The notes: generated from the letters alone by a model not told the origin. Positions 8,000 through 17,126 are shown, counted from the first letter of the stretch. The stretch is DNA of 57,539 nt from Clostridiales bacterium (GCA_022773945.1 JALFNS010000031.1:1-57539), one strand, 5' to 3'. Numbers and translations are program-made.

Positions 8000-9397
8000 A
8001 TGAAGAGAAGCAGGAAATTACTCGCGATACTGCTCGGAATTATAATGACCCTGGGCATGCTGCCCGCAGTGGCAAGCGCAGATGAAGGGACAGTGGTTAA
8101 GGTAACTAATCAGGATGAATTGATTGCCGCTGTTAACGCTGCGGAGAGTGGCAAAACTACAGTAATAGAGTTAGGTATTGGTAAGTTCACGCTTTACAAA
8201 CAGGGTGCGGACACTAAAGGCAAAGATCTTACCTTTGTCGGACAGGGTGCAGAGAAGACTGCCTGGGGAATCGGTGCAGAGATTCCGGATCCTGACAAGT
8301 TTGGAACGGAGTACAATAGCGACTATAGCTTTGATGGAGCTGGAACTATTACTTTTAAGAACATGACTCTTCAGTCGGGAGATGCTAATTATCTGGGATT
8401 CACTCGTCCGGACAATACAGTTGTAGAGAATTGTACGATTAACGGCAAGACTTTCTACTGGGGATATAATTCCGCAGAATTCCTTAACACAGTATTTACT
8501 TATGACGGAGATTATCCTATATGGGTATATTCTTCAAATAAAATGACTTTCGATGGGTGTTCATTCAGCGTTAAGAACGGAAGGGTAATAAATGTCGATG
8601 CGGATAACCAGAATGGAAAAACAGTTACAATTAACTTCAAGGATTGCAACGTAACGTCAGAGGCTCCTGCTAAAAGCGTGCTGAATATACATGACAGTCT
8701 TAAAACATGCGACTACGTAGTAAACTTCAGTGGAAACAATGTTGTTACAGGCCTTGAACCTAATAAGACAACATGTTCGAAATTATTCCAGGTAGAGAAT
8801 ACACCTAGTAGTAACAATGGCCATTTTGCGAAGGTAACCATCAACGGCGCCACCATTTGGGAAGACGGCGAAATGCTGGGCCATGAAGTAGACGCGGATG
8901 ACGGAACGAAGATATATACAGACGGTTACAAGGACAACGCCTACGATGTTGTGACGAGCAACTGGGAACCGACTGATGACAGGACCCACTACGTACGCAC
9001 AGTCAAGAAAACATGTCAGTACTGCGGATGGTCTGATGAGGCAGCTGAGACCGGCTACACAGTAACCTACATCGACGGAGTCGACGGTTCGATCTTTGCG
9101 AATAAGAGCGAAATCGCAGCTGAGGGAAGCAAGACTCCTGAGTTCGGTGAAGATCCTGTCAGAGAAGGATATACCTTCAAAGGCTGGAAGCCGGCTGTTG
9201 CAGAGACTGTAACAGCTAACGCCATCTACTCCGCTCAGTGGGAAGCTGTAGATGGGGCGGCAGGAACCGAAGATGGAGAGGACGGAAGCGATTCATCCAC
9301 CAAAACCGGTGACAGCACCAACCTTATGGTTCTCCTGGCGCTTCTCACAGCCAGCTTAGGCGGCGGAGCTGCTGCTCTCTACAGAAGAAGAGCATAG
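8000..9397 (+). CDS. Wall-anchored surface protein with Listeria-Bacteroides repeat
   Basis: A 465-residue exported protein. Its signal peptide is closely similar to that of the preceding surface protein (KRSRKLLAILLG start, cleavage after AVASA). A beta-helix-like region (about 30-300) is followed by a Cys-x2-Cys pair (TCQYCGW, about 337), then a Listeria-Bacteroides/InlB-type repeat (YTVTYIDG to YTFKGWKP, about 350-410). It ends in TKTGD, a hydrophobic stretch and RRRA, again a sortase-like tail without the Leu-Pro. The start at 8000 lies 10 bp after AGGAGG. A three-codon frame from 7992 overlaps it but is poorly spaced. It is probably an adhesin. No sortase gene lies in the window. Confidence 0.72.
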   Translation: MKRSRKLLAILLGIIMTLGMLPAVASADEGTVVKVTNQDELIAAVNAAESGKTTVIELGIGKFTLYKQGADTKGKDLTFVGQGAEKTAWGIGAEIPDPDKFGTEYNSDYSFDGAGTITFKNMTLQSGDANYLGFTRPDNTVVENCTINGKTFYWGYNSAEFLNTVFTYDGDYPIWVYSSNKMTFDGCSFSVKNGRVINVDADNQNGKTVTINFKDCNVTSEAPAKSVLNIHDSLKTCDYVVNFSGNNVVTGLEPNKTTCSKLFQVENTPSSNNGHFAKVTINGATIWEDGEMLGHEVDADDGTKIYTDGYKDNAYDVVTSNWEPTDDRTHYVRTVKKTCQYCGWSDEAAETGYTVTYIDGVDGSIFANKSEIAAEGSKTPEFGEDPVREGYTFKGWKPAVAETVTANAIYSAQWEAVDGAAGTEDGEDGSDSSTKTGDSTNLMVLLALLTASLGGGAAALYRRRA

Positions 9398-9439
9398 ACC
9401 GCAAAATCCATAAAAACAGAATATAAATCTAACAACAGC

Positions 9440-9486
9440 AGGGCTGCACTTTAACGTGAGTTGAACGTTAAGGTGTAGCTCTCTTT
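9440..9486 (+). terminator. Rho-independent terminator after surface protein 2
   Basis: Eighteen-base arms at 9440-9457 and 9465-9482, pairing with a few G-U pairs around a 7-nt loop, are followed by CTTTTG. It separates the surface protein gene from the repeat array and the histidine operon. Confidence 0.75.
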
Positions 9487-9506
9487 TGATTGTGAGGCAT
9501 GCCCTT

Positions 9507-9747
9507 TTTGTCCAAATTCGGAAGGATTTCTTCCTATGGACAATCCGCTGTCCATTTTTTAAAATCTTAAGGAGAATGGACAATAATAGGCGTGATAAAT
9601 TACATATATTACCATATATTGTCCGTTTCTTAATGTAATCAGAGAAAAAGGAGAATTATCTGGGTGTTTATTGTCCATACGGAGAAAGAATCTGACAGAA
9701 GGACAAATAATTGACCAATTCTCGTTAAACTATCGAAAATGGACAAT
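9507..9747. repeat. Spaced inverted-repeat array B (ATTGTCCAT word)
   Basis: Five units follow the rule ATTGTCCAT, 20-21 bp, ATGGACAAT, with some mismatches: 9507-9544, 9547-9584, 9618-9656, 9670-9707 and 9710-9747. Four are exactly 38 bp and one is 39 bp. Gaps between units are 2, 33, 13 and 2 bp. Cores differ, although the first (9516-9535) contains GATTTCTTCC, also seen in a core of array C2. The junction of units 1 and 2 makes the small hairpin ATGGACA-loop-TGTCCAT followed by T5, which could also terminate transcription. Confidence 0.7.
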
Positions 9748-9802
9748 TTCTCGACAAGACCGCGAGAACCCCACAATGTATCCCGGATTATTTTGTATAC
9801 AC

Positions 9803-9831
9803 TTGACAGAGTGAGGGATAAAGAGTATAAT
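9803..9831 (+). promoter_or_regulatory. Promoter of the histidine operon
   Basis: A perfect -35 TTGACA (9803-9808) and -10 TATAAT (9826-9831) lie 17 bp apart, a full-consensus sigma-A promoter. Such strength implies a repressor or attenuator. The triple repeat at 9846-9867 is the candidate operator. Confidence 0.85.
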
Positions 9832-9845
9832 TAGATACAGTTACG

Positions 9846-9867
9846 CGTTAACTCGTTAAAGCGTTAA
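9846..9867. promoter_or_regulatory. Triple CGTTAA direct repeat, candidate his operator
   Basis: CGTTAA occurs at 9846, 9854 and 9862, an exact 8-bp period starting about 8 bp after the predicted transcription start. A TrpR-family HisR/YerC-type repressor is a reasonable candidate because these control his operons in Firmicutes, but the match to a known motif was not verified. Confidence 0.5.
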
Positions 9868-9903
9868 AAACCGGAAACGGAAATACTTAAGAAAGGTGTA
9901 GAG

Positions 9904-10827
9904 ATGATAGACGAAAAGATACTTAGAACGGAAGAAAAGATAATATTCGCCCTGAGAGCTCTGTATAGCGAACACGGCTACAAGCCTGTCAGACTGAGCA
10001 AGTTCGAGGAGTATGAACTCTATGCCCATAACAAGGATTTCATAGGGGACGATCGGATTATCACATTTAATGACAGCAACGGCAAGCTCATGGCGCTGAA
10101 ACCGGACGTGACCTTGTCCATAGTCAAGAACGGCAAGGACATCCCGGGACATAAACAGAAAGTTTCCTATAATGAAAATATATACAGAACGACAGGCCGC
10201 GAGGGCCGCTTCAGTGAGATCATGCAGGCAGGGCTTGAATGTATCGGGGATATTGATTCGGAGGATATCCTGCAGGTAATCTCCCTGGCTGCACAGACAC
10301 TGGAGTTAATCTCTGAGGACTTCGTGCTCGAAATCTCCCATCTGGGAATTCTAAGCGCACTCCTCGGCGAGATCAGTGAGGACGAAAGCTTCCTCAAGAA
10401 GGCGGCGGAGTACATCAGAGCCAAGAACGTCCATGACATGGAGAAGCTCTGCCGCGAGCATGAAATCCCCGAAGAACAGGCGAAACGCCTCATAACCTTC
10501 ACGGGAATCTGCGGAGACCTGGACACGGTGATGGGACAGCTGGAGCCGATATGCACCACGGAAGCCACGGCAAAAGCTCTGGCAGAGTTCGAGGATGTGG
10601 GTCTGCGCATAAGAGAACTGGGCTACGGAGAAAGAATCATGTGCGATTTCTCCATAGTGAACAACATGAAATATTACAACGGAATAGTATTCCGCGGTTT
10701 TCTCAAGGGAATATACGAAGGCGTTCTTTCCGGAGGGCAGTATGACAACCTGCTGAAGAAGATGGGAAGAAAATCGGGAGCCATAGGCTTTGCTCTTTAC
10801 CTTGACAGACTGGAAGATATAATATAA
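9904..10827 (+). CDS. hisZ: ATP phosphoribosyltransferase regulatory subunit
   Basis: HisZ is a catalytically inactive relative of histidyl-tRNA synthetase that forms a complex with short-form HisG and confers histidine feedback control. The 307-residue protein retains the class II synthetase core (KPDVTLSIVKN near 62, YNENIYRT near 88, YYNGIVFRGF near 259, GGQYDNLL near 279) but lacks the anticodon-binding domain of a true HisRS. It is the first gene of the operon, with AAAGGTG ahead of the ATG. The next gene is the matching short HisG, which confirms the assignment. Confidence 0.92.
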   Translation: MIDEKILRTEEKIIFALRALYSEHGYKPVRLSKFEEYELYAHNKDFIGDDRIITFNDSNGKLMALKPDVTLSIVKNGKDIPGHKQKVSYNENIYRTTGREGRFSEIMQAGLECIGDIDSEDILQVISLAAQTLELISEDFVLEISHLGILSALLGEISEDESFLKKAAEYIRAKNVHDMEKLCREHEIPEEQAKRLITFTGICGDLDTVMGQLEPICTTEATAKALAEFEDVGLRIRELGYGERIMCDFSIVNNMKYYNGIVFRGFLKGIYEGVLSGGQYDNLLKKMGRKSGAIGFALYLDRLEDII

Positions 10828-10845
10828 GAAAGGAAGACACGACAG

Positions 10846-11466
10846 ATGATTAATATAGCTCTCCCGAAGGGAAGGCTCGGAGATAAAGTATACGATAAAT
10901 TCAAGGCCGCAGGTTACTCCTGCGAGACAATGGAGGAGAAGAACAGGAAGCTCATATTCACCGACGAGGAGAAGGGAGTCAAGTACTTCTGGGTAAAGCC
11001 CTCTGACGTATCCATATATGTGGAGAGAGGCGCCGCTGACATAGGCGTTGCCGGCAAGGACATTCTCCTGGAGAACGAGCCGGACATATACGAGCTTCTC
11101 GACCTGAACATAGGCAAATGCAGAATGTGCGTTGCCTCGGTCAAAGGCTTCGAGGACACAGGCAAGCGCACCCTGAAGGTCGCAACCAAATTCACCAATG
11201 TAGCCCGCAAATACTACAGCAGTCTGGGCAGAGACATAGATATAATCAAGCTGAACGGATCCATAGAGCTGGCCCCTATACTGGGACTGTCGGACGTCAT
11301 CGTGGACCTTGTGGAGACGGGAACCACACTTAAGGAGAACAACCTGGAGGTGCTGGAGACAATAGTTCCCATAAGCGCCCGCCTTATCGTCAATAAGGCC
11401 AGTTTCAAGTTCAAGAAAAAGGAGATAACGAGAATAGTAGAAAGTCTGAAGGAGCAGGTGGAGTGA
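10846..11466 (+). CDS. hisG: ATP phosphoribosyltransferase, short form
   Basis: Catalyses the first committed step of histidine synthesis, joining ATP and PRPP. At 206 residues it is the short form, which lacks the C-terminal regulatory ACT-like domain and needs HisZ. Typical motifs are ALPKGRLGDKVYD at the N-terminus, GAADIGVAGKDIL near 60 and the PRPP-binding segment DVIVDLVETGTTLKENNL near 151-168. It lies 18 bp after hisZ and stops one base before the hisC ATG. Confidence 0.95.
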   Translation: MINIALPKGRLGDKVYDKFKAAGYSCETMEEKNRKLIFTDEEKGVKYFWVKPSDVSIYVERGAADIGVAGKDILLENEPDIYELLDLNIGKCRMCVASVKGFEDTGKRTLKVATKFTNVARKYYSSLGRDIDIIKLNGSIELAPILGLSDVIVDLVETGTTLKENNLEVLETIVPISARLIVNKASFKFKKKEITRIVESLKEQVE

Positions 11467-11467
11467 T

Positions 11468-12532
11468 ATGAGCAGATACCTGAGCAGCAGATACGAGAGC
11501 CTTGAGCCGTACACACCGGGTGAACAGCCGGCGGACATGGGCAAGGTGATAAAACTTAACACAAACGAGTCGCCCTATCCGCCTCACGAGGCGGTCGCAA
11601 AGGCCGCAGCGGAAAGTGCCGCGGGCCTGAACATATATTCCAAGCCTGAATGGAGCGAGCTCAAGAAGGAACTGGGGGACATCTTCGGTCTTGAAGAGGA
11701 ACAGGTATTTCTCTCCAACGGATCCGACGAGGCTCTCAATTTCGCTTTTATGGCCTTTGCGGATGAAGAAACTCCTCTGGTTTTTCCCGACGTGACATAC
11801 GGATTTTATACCGTATTCGCGGATCTTAACGGAATTCCCTACAGAGAGATTCCTCTGGGAGAGGATTTCAGCCTGAATCCCGAGGACTACATGAAACCGG
11901 GTATGACGGCGGTTATAGCCAATCCCAACTCTCCCACGGGGAAATGCCTTCCTGTGAAGGAAATCGAGCGGATAGTCAGGGCCAACAGAGACAACGTTGT
12001 GATAGTCGATGAAGCCTACGGTGACTTTTGCGACGAAAGCGCCGTGTCTCTTATCATGGACAACGAGAACCTGCTGGTAACCAGAACCTTCTCCAAGTCG
12101 GGATCTCTGGCGGGAGGAAGACTGGGCTTCGCGCTGGGAAGCAGGGAGCTCATCGGCGATCTGAACAGAATCAAGTATTCGACCAATCCGTATAACGTGA
12201 ATTCCATGACGGCGGCGGCAGGCCTTGCCACGGTCAGAAATGCGGACTACTACAGAGAAAACTGCAGGAAGATTGTGGAGACAAGAGAAACCACGGATGC
12301 CGCGCTGAAGAAGCTGGGATTCACCACGGTGGAATCGGGTTCGAACTTCATATTCGCATCCTGCGACAGGATTGAAGGCGGAGAGCTCTACCGCAGACTC
12401 CGTGACAGGGGCATACTGGTGAGACATTTCGGCAGCGAGAGACTGTCGGATTATCTGAGAATATCCATAGGCACGGAGGAGCAGATGGAAGCCTTCCTGG
12501 ATGCCGTGGAGAAAATTCTGGAGGAAATATAG
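11468..12532 (+). CDS. hisC: Histidinol-phosphate aminotransferase
   Basis: A PLP-dependent class I/II aminotransferase of 354 residues converting imidazole-acetol phosphate to histidinol phosphate with glutamate. Visible signatures are LNTNESPYPP near the N-terminus, NPNSPTGK near 157-164, the aspartate and tyrosine of VDEAYGDF near 180, and the PLP lysine in TFSKSGSLAGGRLG near 206. Genes on both sides are his genes with gaps of one base, so it is embedded in the operon. Confidence 0.94.
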   Translation: MSRYLSSRYESLEPYTPGEQPADMGKVIKLNTNESPYPPHEAVAKAAAESAAGLNIYSKPEWSELKKELGDIFGLEEEQVFLSNGSDEALNFAFMAFADEETPLVFPDVTYGFYTVFADLNGIPYREIPLGEDFSLNPEDYMKPGMTAVIANPNSPTGKCLPVKEIERIVRANRDNVVIVDEAYGDFCDESAVSLIMDNENLLVTRTFSKSGSLAGGRLGFALGSRELIGDLNRIKYSTNPYNVNSMTAAAGLATVRNADYYRENCRKIVETRETTDAALKKLGFTTVESGSNFIFASCDRIEGGELYRRLRDRGILVRHFGSERLSDYLRISIGTEEQMEAFLDAVEKILEEI

Positions 12533-12533
12533 A

Positions 12534-13121
12534 ATGAGAAAATGGGAGATTAAGAGAAAGACGGCGGAGACGGACATCTGCCTGGAACTGAACCTTGACG
12601 GGAGCGGCAGCATGGACTGCAGAACCGGCTGCGGCTTTCTCGACCATATGCTGAACCTTTTCGCGCGTCACGGCCGGTTTGATCTGAAGGTCGAGTGCCG
12701 GGGAGACACCGAGGTGGATTACCACCATACGGCTGAGGATATCGCCATATGTCTGGGAGAAGCCTTTGCAAAGGCTCTGGGAGACAAGAAGGGCATAGTG
12801 CGTTACGGATGGATGGCCCTGCCTATGGATGAGACGCTCATACTGTCGGCGGTGGACATATCAGGCAGAGGAGGCTGCTACATGGCTCTGGATATACCAA
12901 CCGAGAAGGTGGGAGACTTCGATACGGAGCTCTGTGAGGAATTCTTCCAGGCCTTCACACGGTGCAGCGGCATAACTCTTCACGTCAGACAGGAAGCGGG
13001 AAGAAACTCCCACCACATTATAGAAGGCGTGTTCAAGTCAGTGGCGAGAGCTCTGGCGACAGCCGTTTCAACAGACGAGAGATTCAGAGATGAGATACCT
13101 TCAACGAAAGGAGTGCTCTAG
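12534..13121 (+). CDS. hisB: Imidazoleglycerol-phosphate dehydratase
   Basis: A 195-residue monofunctional dehydratase that converts imidazoleglycerol phosphate to imidazole-acetol phosphate. Metal-binding histidine clusters are visible: GCGFLDHML near 36, DYHHTAEDIAICLGEA near 63-78, and NSHHIIEGVFKSVARAL near 161-177. There is no fused phosphatase domain, so histidinol-phosphate phosphatase must come from another gene. The start at 12534, one base after the hisC stop, is preferred over an in-frame ATG at 12501 inside hisC, which would add unrelated residues. Confidence 0.94.
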   Translation: MRKWEIKRKTAETDICLELNLDGSGSMDCRTGCGFLDHMLNLFARHGRFDLKVECRGDTEVDYHHTAEDIAICLGEAFAKALGDKKGIVRYGWMALPMDETLILSAVDISGRGGCYMALDIPTEKVGDFDTELCEEFFQAFTRCSGITLHVRQEAGRNSHHIIEGVFKSVARALATAVSTDERFRDEIPSTKGVL

Positions 13122-13742
13122 ATGATAGGAGTAATAGATTACGGAGTGGGGAACCTGTTTTCCCTCTGCTCCTCACTGAAATATATAGGCGCCGAGGTCC
13201 GCGTCACATCGGATCCGGAGGAGATTCGCAGTGCGGACAAGCTCATACTGCCCGGCGTGGGAGCCTTTGAGGACGCCATGAAGAAGCTTTGCGAGAAGAA
13301 GCTGGACGGAGTGCTCAAGGAAGAGGCTGCGGCAGGCAAGGACATAATGGGAATCTGCCTGGGAATGCAGATGCTCTTCGAAAAGAGCTTCGAATACGGC
13401 GAACATGAAGGGCTGGGGCTTCTGAAGGGCAACGTTGTGCCTATGGAGGGAAGACTCCCCGAGGAGCTCAAGATCCCGCATATCGGATGGAACAGACTTA
13501 TAAAAAAAGGCGACCACAGACTCCTCGGGAACACGGGAGACGATGCCTTCGTATACTTCGTCCACTCCTACTATGTGGAGGACTGCGACGACAGCCTGCT
13601 GGCCGTTACGGAATACGGCCGGGAGATTACGGCGGCAGTGGCACTGGATAATGTTATGGGGTGCCAGTTTCACCCCGAGAAGAGCGGCAGCGTGGGACTT
13701 GATATACTCAGGGCCTTCTGCGGAGAGGAAGAACTGAAATGA
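13122..13742 (+). CDS. hisH: Imidazole glycerol phosphate synthase, glutaminase subunit
   Basis: The class I glutamine amidotransferase subunit that feeds ammonia to HisF. The catalytic triad is visible: nucleophile Cys in GICLGMQMLFE (about residue 80) and the His and Glu in QFHPEKSG (about 183-187). At 206 residues it has the standard length. The start directly follows the hisB stop, and the 3' end overlaps hisA by 4 bp. Confidence 0.94.
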   Translation: MIGVIDYGVGNLFSLCSSLKYIGAEVRVTSDPEEIRSADKLILPGVGAFEDAMKKLCEKKLDGVLKEEAAAGKDIMGICLGMQMLFEKSFEYGEHEGLGLLKGNVVPMEGRLPEELKIPHIGWNRLIKKGDHRLLGNTGDDAFVYFVHSYYVEDCDDSLLAVTEYGREITAAVALDNVMGCQFHPEKSGSVGLDILRAFCGEEELK

Positions 13743-14455
13743 AGATATTTCCGGCAATAGACCTTTATGAAGGCAAGGCCGTCAGATTATACAAAGGCGA
13801 TTACGACAACATGACCGTATACAGCGACAATCCTCTGGAAATTGCCGGAGAGTTTGAGGCATGCGGCGCAGAGTGGATTCACGTGGTGGATCTCGAAGGG
13901 GCGCGTGACGGGAATACGCCTAACTTCAATGTTATCAAAAGCATAGCCGAAGAGACGTCTCTGAAGATTGAGACGGGCGGAGGAATCCGCAGCATGGAGG
14001 TTATCGACAGGTATCTGACCGGCGGAATCAGCCGTGTTATTCTGGGAACTGCGGCAGTCACGAATCCTGAGCTCATGAAGGAGGCTGTGAACAGATACGG
14101 CAGCGGAATCGCTGCGGGCGCAGATGTGAAGGACGGCATGATAGCCATCAAGGGCTGGGTTGAGAAGTCGGACATAAGTCTGGATGATTTTCTGGCCGGA
14201 CTTGAGGAGCTGGGAGTCGATACCGTCATATGCACCGACATATCCAGAGACGGAGCCATGAAAGGAACCAACCTGGGCATGTACAGCAGGCTGGCGGAAA
14301 CACATAAAATCAACCTGATAGCCTCAGGAGGTGTATCGTCAATGGACGATGTCAGGGCTCTGGCGGAGATGGATCTCTACGGGGCCATAATAGGCAAGGC
14401 CTATTACACGGGAGCTATAGATCTTAAGGAAGCGATTAAGGTGGCAGGAAAATGA
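13739..14455 (+). CDS. hisA: ProFAR isomerase
   Basis: A 238-residue TIM-barrel that performs the Amadori rearrangement of ProFAR to PRFAR. The catalytic Asp is in AIDLYEGKAVRL at the N-terminus and the second acid in TDISRDGAMKGTN near 162. The phosphate-binding GGGIRS and ASGGVSS motifs are both present. Four-base overlaps with hisH and hisF indicate coupled translation. Confidence 0.94.
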   Translation: MKIFPAIDLYEGKAVRLYKGDYDNMTVYSDNPLEIAGEFEACGAEWIHVVDLEGARDGNTPNFNVIKSIAEETSLKIETGGGIRSMEVIDRYLTGGISRVILGTAAVTNPELMKEAVNRYGSGIAAGADVKDGMIAIKGWVEKSDISLDDFLAGLEELGVDTVICTDISRDGAMKGTNLGMYSRLAETHKINLIASGGVSSMDDVRALAEMDLYGAIIGKAYYTGAIDLKEAIKVAGK

Positions 14456-15210
14456 TAACCAAGAGAATAATACCCTGTCTGGATGTGAAGGACGGGAGAG
14501 TTGTTAAAGGCGTCAACTTCAAGGACTTAAACGATGTTTCATCACCGGTGGAGCTGGCGGCATACTATTCCTCCGCAGGTGCGGATGAACTGGTTTTTTA
14601 TGATATTACGGCCTCGGCGGAGGGGCGCAAGCTGTTTACGGATATCCTCAGAAGCGTTGCCGAGAGCATATTCATACCTCTGACAGTGGGAGGCGGCATA
14701 AACAGTCTGGACGACTTCGACCGGGTTCTCAAGTGCGGAGCCGACAAGGTGAGCGTCAATTCCGGCGCTATCAGGAATCCGTCCATAATAGGCGAGGCGG
14801 CACGCCGCTACGGAGACCAGTGTGTGGTTCTGTCGGCGGATGTGAAGCGCGTTGACGGCGAGTTCCGTGTGTTTGCCCGTGGCGGCAGAGAGGACACGGG
14901 AATGGAGGCGATAAGCTGGATTAAACGCTGTGTTGACAACGGCGCCGGCGAGGTTGTTGTGAACTCCATCGATACTGACGGAGTCAAGGGCGGCTTCGAC
15001 ATTGAAATGCTGAAGGCTGTATGCGATGCAGTAAATGTGCCTGTAATAGCTTCGGGCGGCGCAGGTTGTGCGGCGGATTTCACGGAACTCTTCAGGGAGA
15101 TTCCCGACATAGACGCAGGTCTGGCGGCATCGATATTCCATTTCGGAACAGTTGATATCAGAGAGTTAAAGGAAGAACTTAAGCAGAACAATATACCAGT
15201 GAGGTTATAA
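14452..15210 (+). CDS. hisF: Imidazole glycerol phosphate synthase, cyclase subunit
   Basis: The synthase barrel of the HisHF complex, which forms imidazoleglycerol phosphate and the purine intermediate AICAR from PRFAR and ammonia. The 252-residue protein shows [17 protein letters not shown] at the N-terminus with the catalytic Asp, GGGINSLDD near 80, [13 protein letters not shown] near 168 with the second catalytic Asp, and ASGGAG near 203. It is a tight operon partner of hisA and hisIE. Confidence 0.95.
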   Translation: MITKRIIPCLDVKDGRVVKGVNFKDLNDVSSPVELAAYYSSAGADELVFYDITASAEGRKLFTDILRSVAESIFIPLTVGGGINSLDDFDRVLKCGADKVSVNSGAIRNPSIIGEAARRYGDQCVVLSADVKRVDGEFRVFARGGREDTGMEAISWIKRCVDNGAGEVVVNSIDTDGVKGGFDIEMLKAVCDAVNVPVIASGGAGCAADFTELFREIPDIDAGLAASIFHFGTVDIRELKEELKQNNIPVRL

Positions 15211-15212
15211 AA

Positions 15213-15863
15213 ATGATTAATCCGGATGAACTTAAATTTGACGAGCGGGGGCTCATCCCCGCAATAGTGCAGGACGCTCTGACGGGCCGTGTCCTGACGC
15301 TGGCATATATGAACAGAGAAAGCCTGGAAATCTCCATGAAGGAGAAAAAAACCTGCTTCTGGAGCAGGTCGAGGCAGGAGCTCTGGCTCAAAGGAGAGAC
15401 CAGCGGCAACTACCAGCACATAGTGTCCATAACGGCGGACTGTGACAAGGACGCCCTTCTGGTGAGAGTCGAGAAGGACGGACCGGCATGCCATCTGGGC
15501 AACGAGTCCTGCTTCTGGGACAACACCGTATGGGAGAGCCCGGAGCTTGCCGACTTCACCATAGACAATCTCTACTCCATGCTTGAGGGCAGGAAAGAGG
15601 AGATGCCTGAAGGCTCATACACATCCTACCTCTTTGAGAAGGGAATCGACAAGATTCTCAAGAAGGTGGGCGAGGAATCCACAGAGGTGATTATCGCCGC
15701 CAAAGCGGATGACAGGGCGGAGACCGTATATGAGATCGCCGACCTGGCATACCACATCATGGTCATGATGGTCAACATGGGAATCCCTCTCGACGAGGTG
15801 AGAAAAGAGCTGGCCTCAAGACACATCATCGACAAAAAAGTTAAACAGGAAAAGATGGTCTGA
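15213..15863 (+). CDS. hisIE: Bifunctional PR-AMP cyclohydrolase / PR-ATP pyrophosphatase
   Basis: A 216-residue fusion carrying two consecutive steps of histidine synthesis. The N-terminal HisI half (about 1-110) has [19 protein letters not shown] and the zinc/magnesium ligands of ADCDKDALL and [11 protein letters not shown]. The C-terminal HisE half (about 115-205) has the MazG-like signature [14 protein letters not shown]. It is the last his gene. Its stop codon touches the stop codon of the convergent alaX gene with no intergenic base and no visible terminator, so transcripts from the two sides must overlap. Confidence 0.94.
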   Translation: MINPDELKFDERGLIPAIVQDALTGRVLTLAYMNRESLEISMKEKKTCFWSRSRQELWLKGETSGNYQHIVSITADCDKDALLVRVEKDGPACHLGNESCFWDNTVWESPELADFTIDNLYSMLEGRKEEMPEGSYTSYLFEKGIDKILKKVGEESTEVIIAAKADDRAETVYEIADLAYHIMVMMVNMGIPLDEVRKELASRHIIDKKVKQEKMV

Positions 15864-17126
15864 TTATCTGAGATGCTTGTCCAGAAGATCGGCGAAGAGC
15901 ATGGCGTCTTCCTCTGAGGAGAAGATGGCTCTGGCGTTCGTATCGCTGCCGCCGCCTTTGCCCTTGTAGAAGGATGCGTACTCTTTGACCAGCTTCCCGC
16001 AGTGCGGGTTTCCGTCGGACACCAGTATGAAGGAAGTCTCCCCGGGAACGTATATGAGAATAAGTCTGCCCATGCATGCAGGCTTGCCCATATAGTTCTT
16101 CGCCAGTGTGAAGGCGTCATCCATGGACATGTTGTCCAGTGTGAAGAGGAGAGGGCCTGTGGTATCTGCGAGCATTTTATCGAGACGAACCTGTTCCCCG
16201 GCAAGATATGCTTTCTTGACGGTGAACAGGTTGTTTTTTAATTCTGCAATCTTATGCTCCTGAGCCTTGAGTCTGGCCGGGAAATCCTCGACTGACGAGG
16301 AATATTCGCCGGCGAGGTCCGTGAGCATTCTGTGTTTGAAGGCGTAGTCCTTCAGAGCGCGTTCACCGGCCTCGAAGAAAATCCGGAACATGCCTTTGTA
16401 GTTCTCCACCTTGAGGATTTTGATCAGTCCCACCTGGCCTGCCGTGCCCGGGTGGGTGCCGCAGCATGCGACGCAGTCCGAGGCCTCTTCCGGAGACCCG
16501 ACGCATACGATTGAAATGTCCTCGTCAAATGCCAGTTTTTTTCGCAAAGGCATTTTCTCCGCCTCAGCTCTGCTGTCGAATCTGAACACGTGGACGGGAG
16601 CATCGGACCAGATTACTCTGTTGGCCATGAGCTCGCACTCTGCAGCCAGCTCCTCATCGATGACCTCCGGTCTGCTGAACTCAGGATTGCCCGGATCCTC
16701 TTCCAGGCTGATGTCGATCGTCATGTAGTCCTCTCCCATGTGGAAGCCTCTGTTTACACCGCCGCATCTGCTGTAGAAAATACCCGAGAGAATGTGTTCG
16801 CCGCAGTGACGCTGCATGTTGTCGAAGCGCCTTGCCCAGTTGAGGCTGCATGTAACTTCCGTTCCTTCGGGAGGGAACACAGCCCCTTCTGCTCTGTGAG
16901 CGACTTCATCGCCATCCTCCTGTACATCTGTAACCTTGATTATTCGGGGTTCATCGTTGAGACAGAACTCTATATATCCCGTATCGCAGCTCTGTCCGCC
17001 GCCCTCAGGGAAGAAGGCCGTGGAGTCCAGGTACAGGATTGCACCCTCGTCATCTGTGCGGCAGCCGGTTACTCTGGCGCTCCAGGTTCTGATATAAACG
17101 TCCTTTTGGTACAATTTTGTTGTCAT
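15864..17126 (-). CDS. Alanyl-tRNA editing protein, AlaX-L type
   Basis: A free-standing editing protein that probably deacylates Ser- or Gly-tRNA(Ala). The 420-residue protein has an N-terminal threonyl/alanyl-synthetase second-additional-domain fold with the zinc motifs HCGEH (about 107) and CCGTH (about 223), and a DHHA1-like C-terminal domain (about 290-420; GKGGGSDTNARAIF, the same position as the glycine-rich motif of AlaRS). It lacks the aminoacylation and tRNA-recognition domains, so it is not a synthetase. A promoter is visible upstream on this strand. It is convergent with hisIE with zero spacing. Confidence 0.87.
   Translation of the reverse strand: MTTKLYQKDVYIRTWSARVTGCRTDDEGAILYLDSTAFFPEGGGQSCDTGYIEFCLNDEPRIIKVTDVQEDGDEVAHRAEGAVFPPEGTEVTCSLNWARRFDNMQRHCGEHILSGIFYSRCGGVNRGFHMGEDYMTIDISLEEDPGNPEFSRPEVIDEELAAECELMANRVIWSDAPVHVFRFDSRAEAEKMPLRKKLAFDEDISIVCVGSPEEASDCVACCGTHPGTAGQVGLIKILKVENYKGMFRIFFEAGERALKDYAFKHRMLTDLAGEYSSSVEDFPARLKAQEHKIAELKNNLFTVKKAYLAGEQVRLDKMLADTTGPLLFTLDNMSMDDAFTLAKNYMGKPACMGRLILIYVPGETSFILVSDGNPHCGKLVKEYASFYKGKGGGSDTNARAIFSSEEDAMLFADLLDKHLR

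Noticed and set aside
7992-8003. Three-codon upstream open frame overlapping the start of surface protein 2
   Set aside because: AGGAGG is only 2 bp from its ATG but 10 bp from the real start, so it is probably incidental.
10351-12613. Two roughly 400-codon minus-strand frames across hisZ-hisG-hisC
   Set aside because: Antisense shadows of clear his genes, with no ribosome sites.
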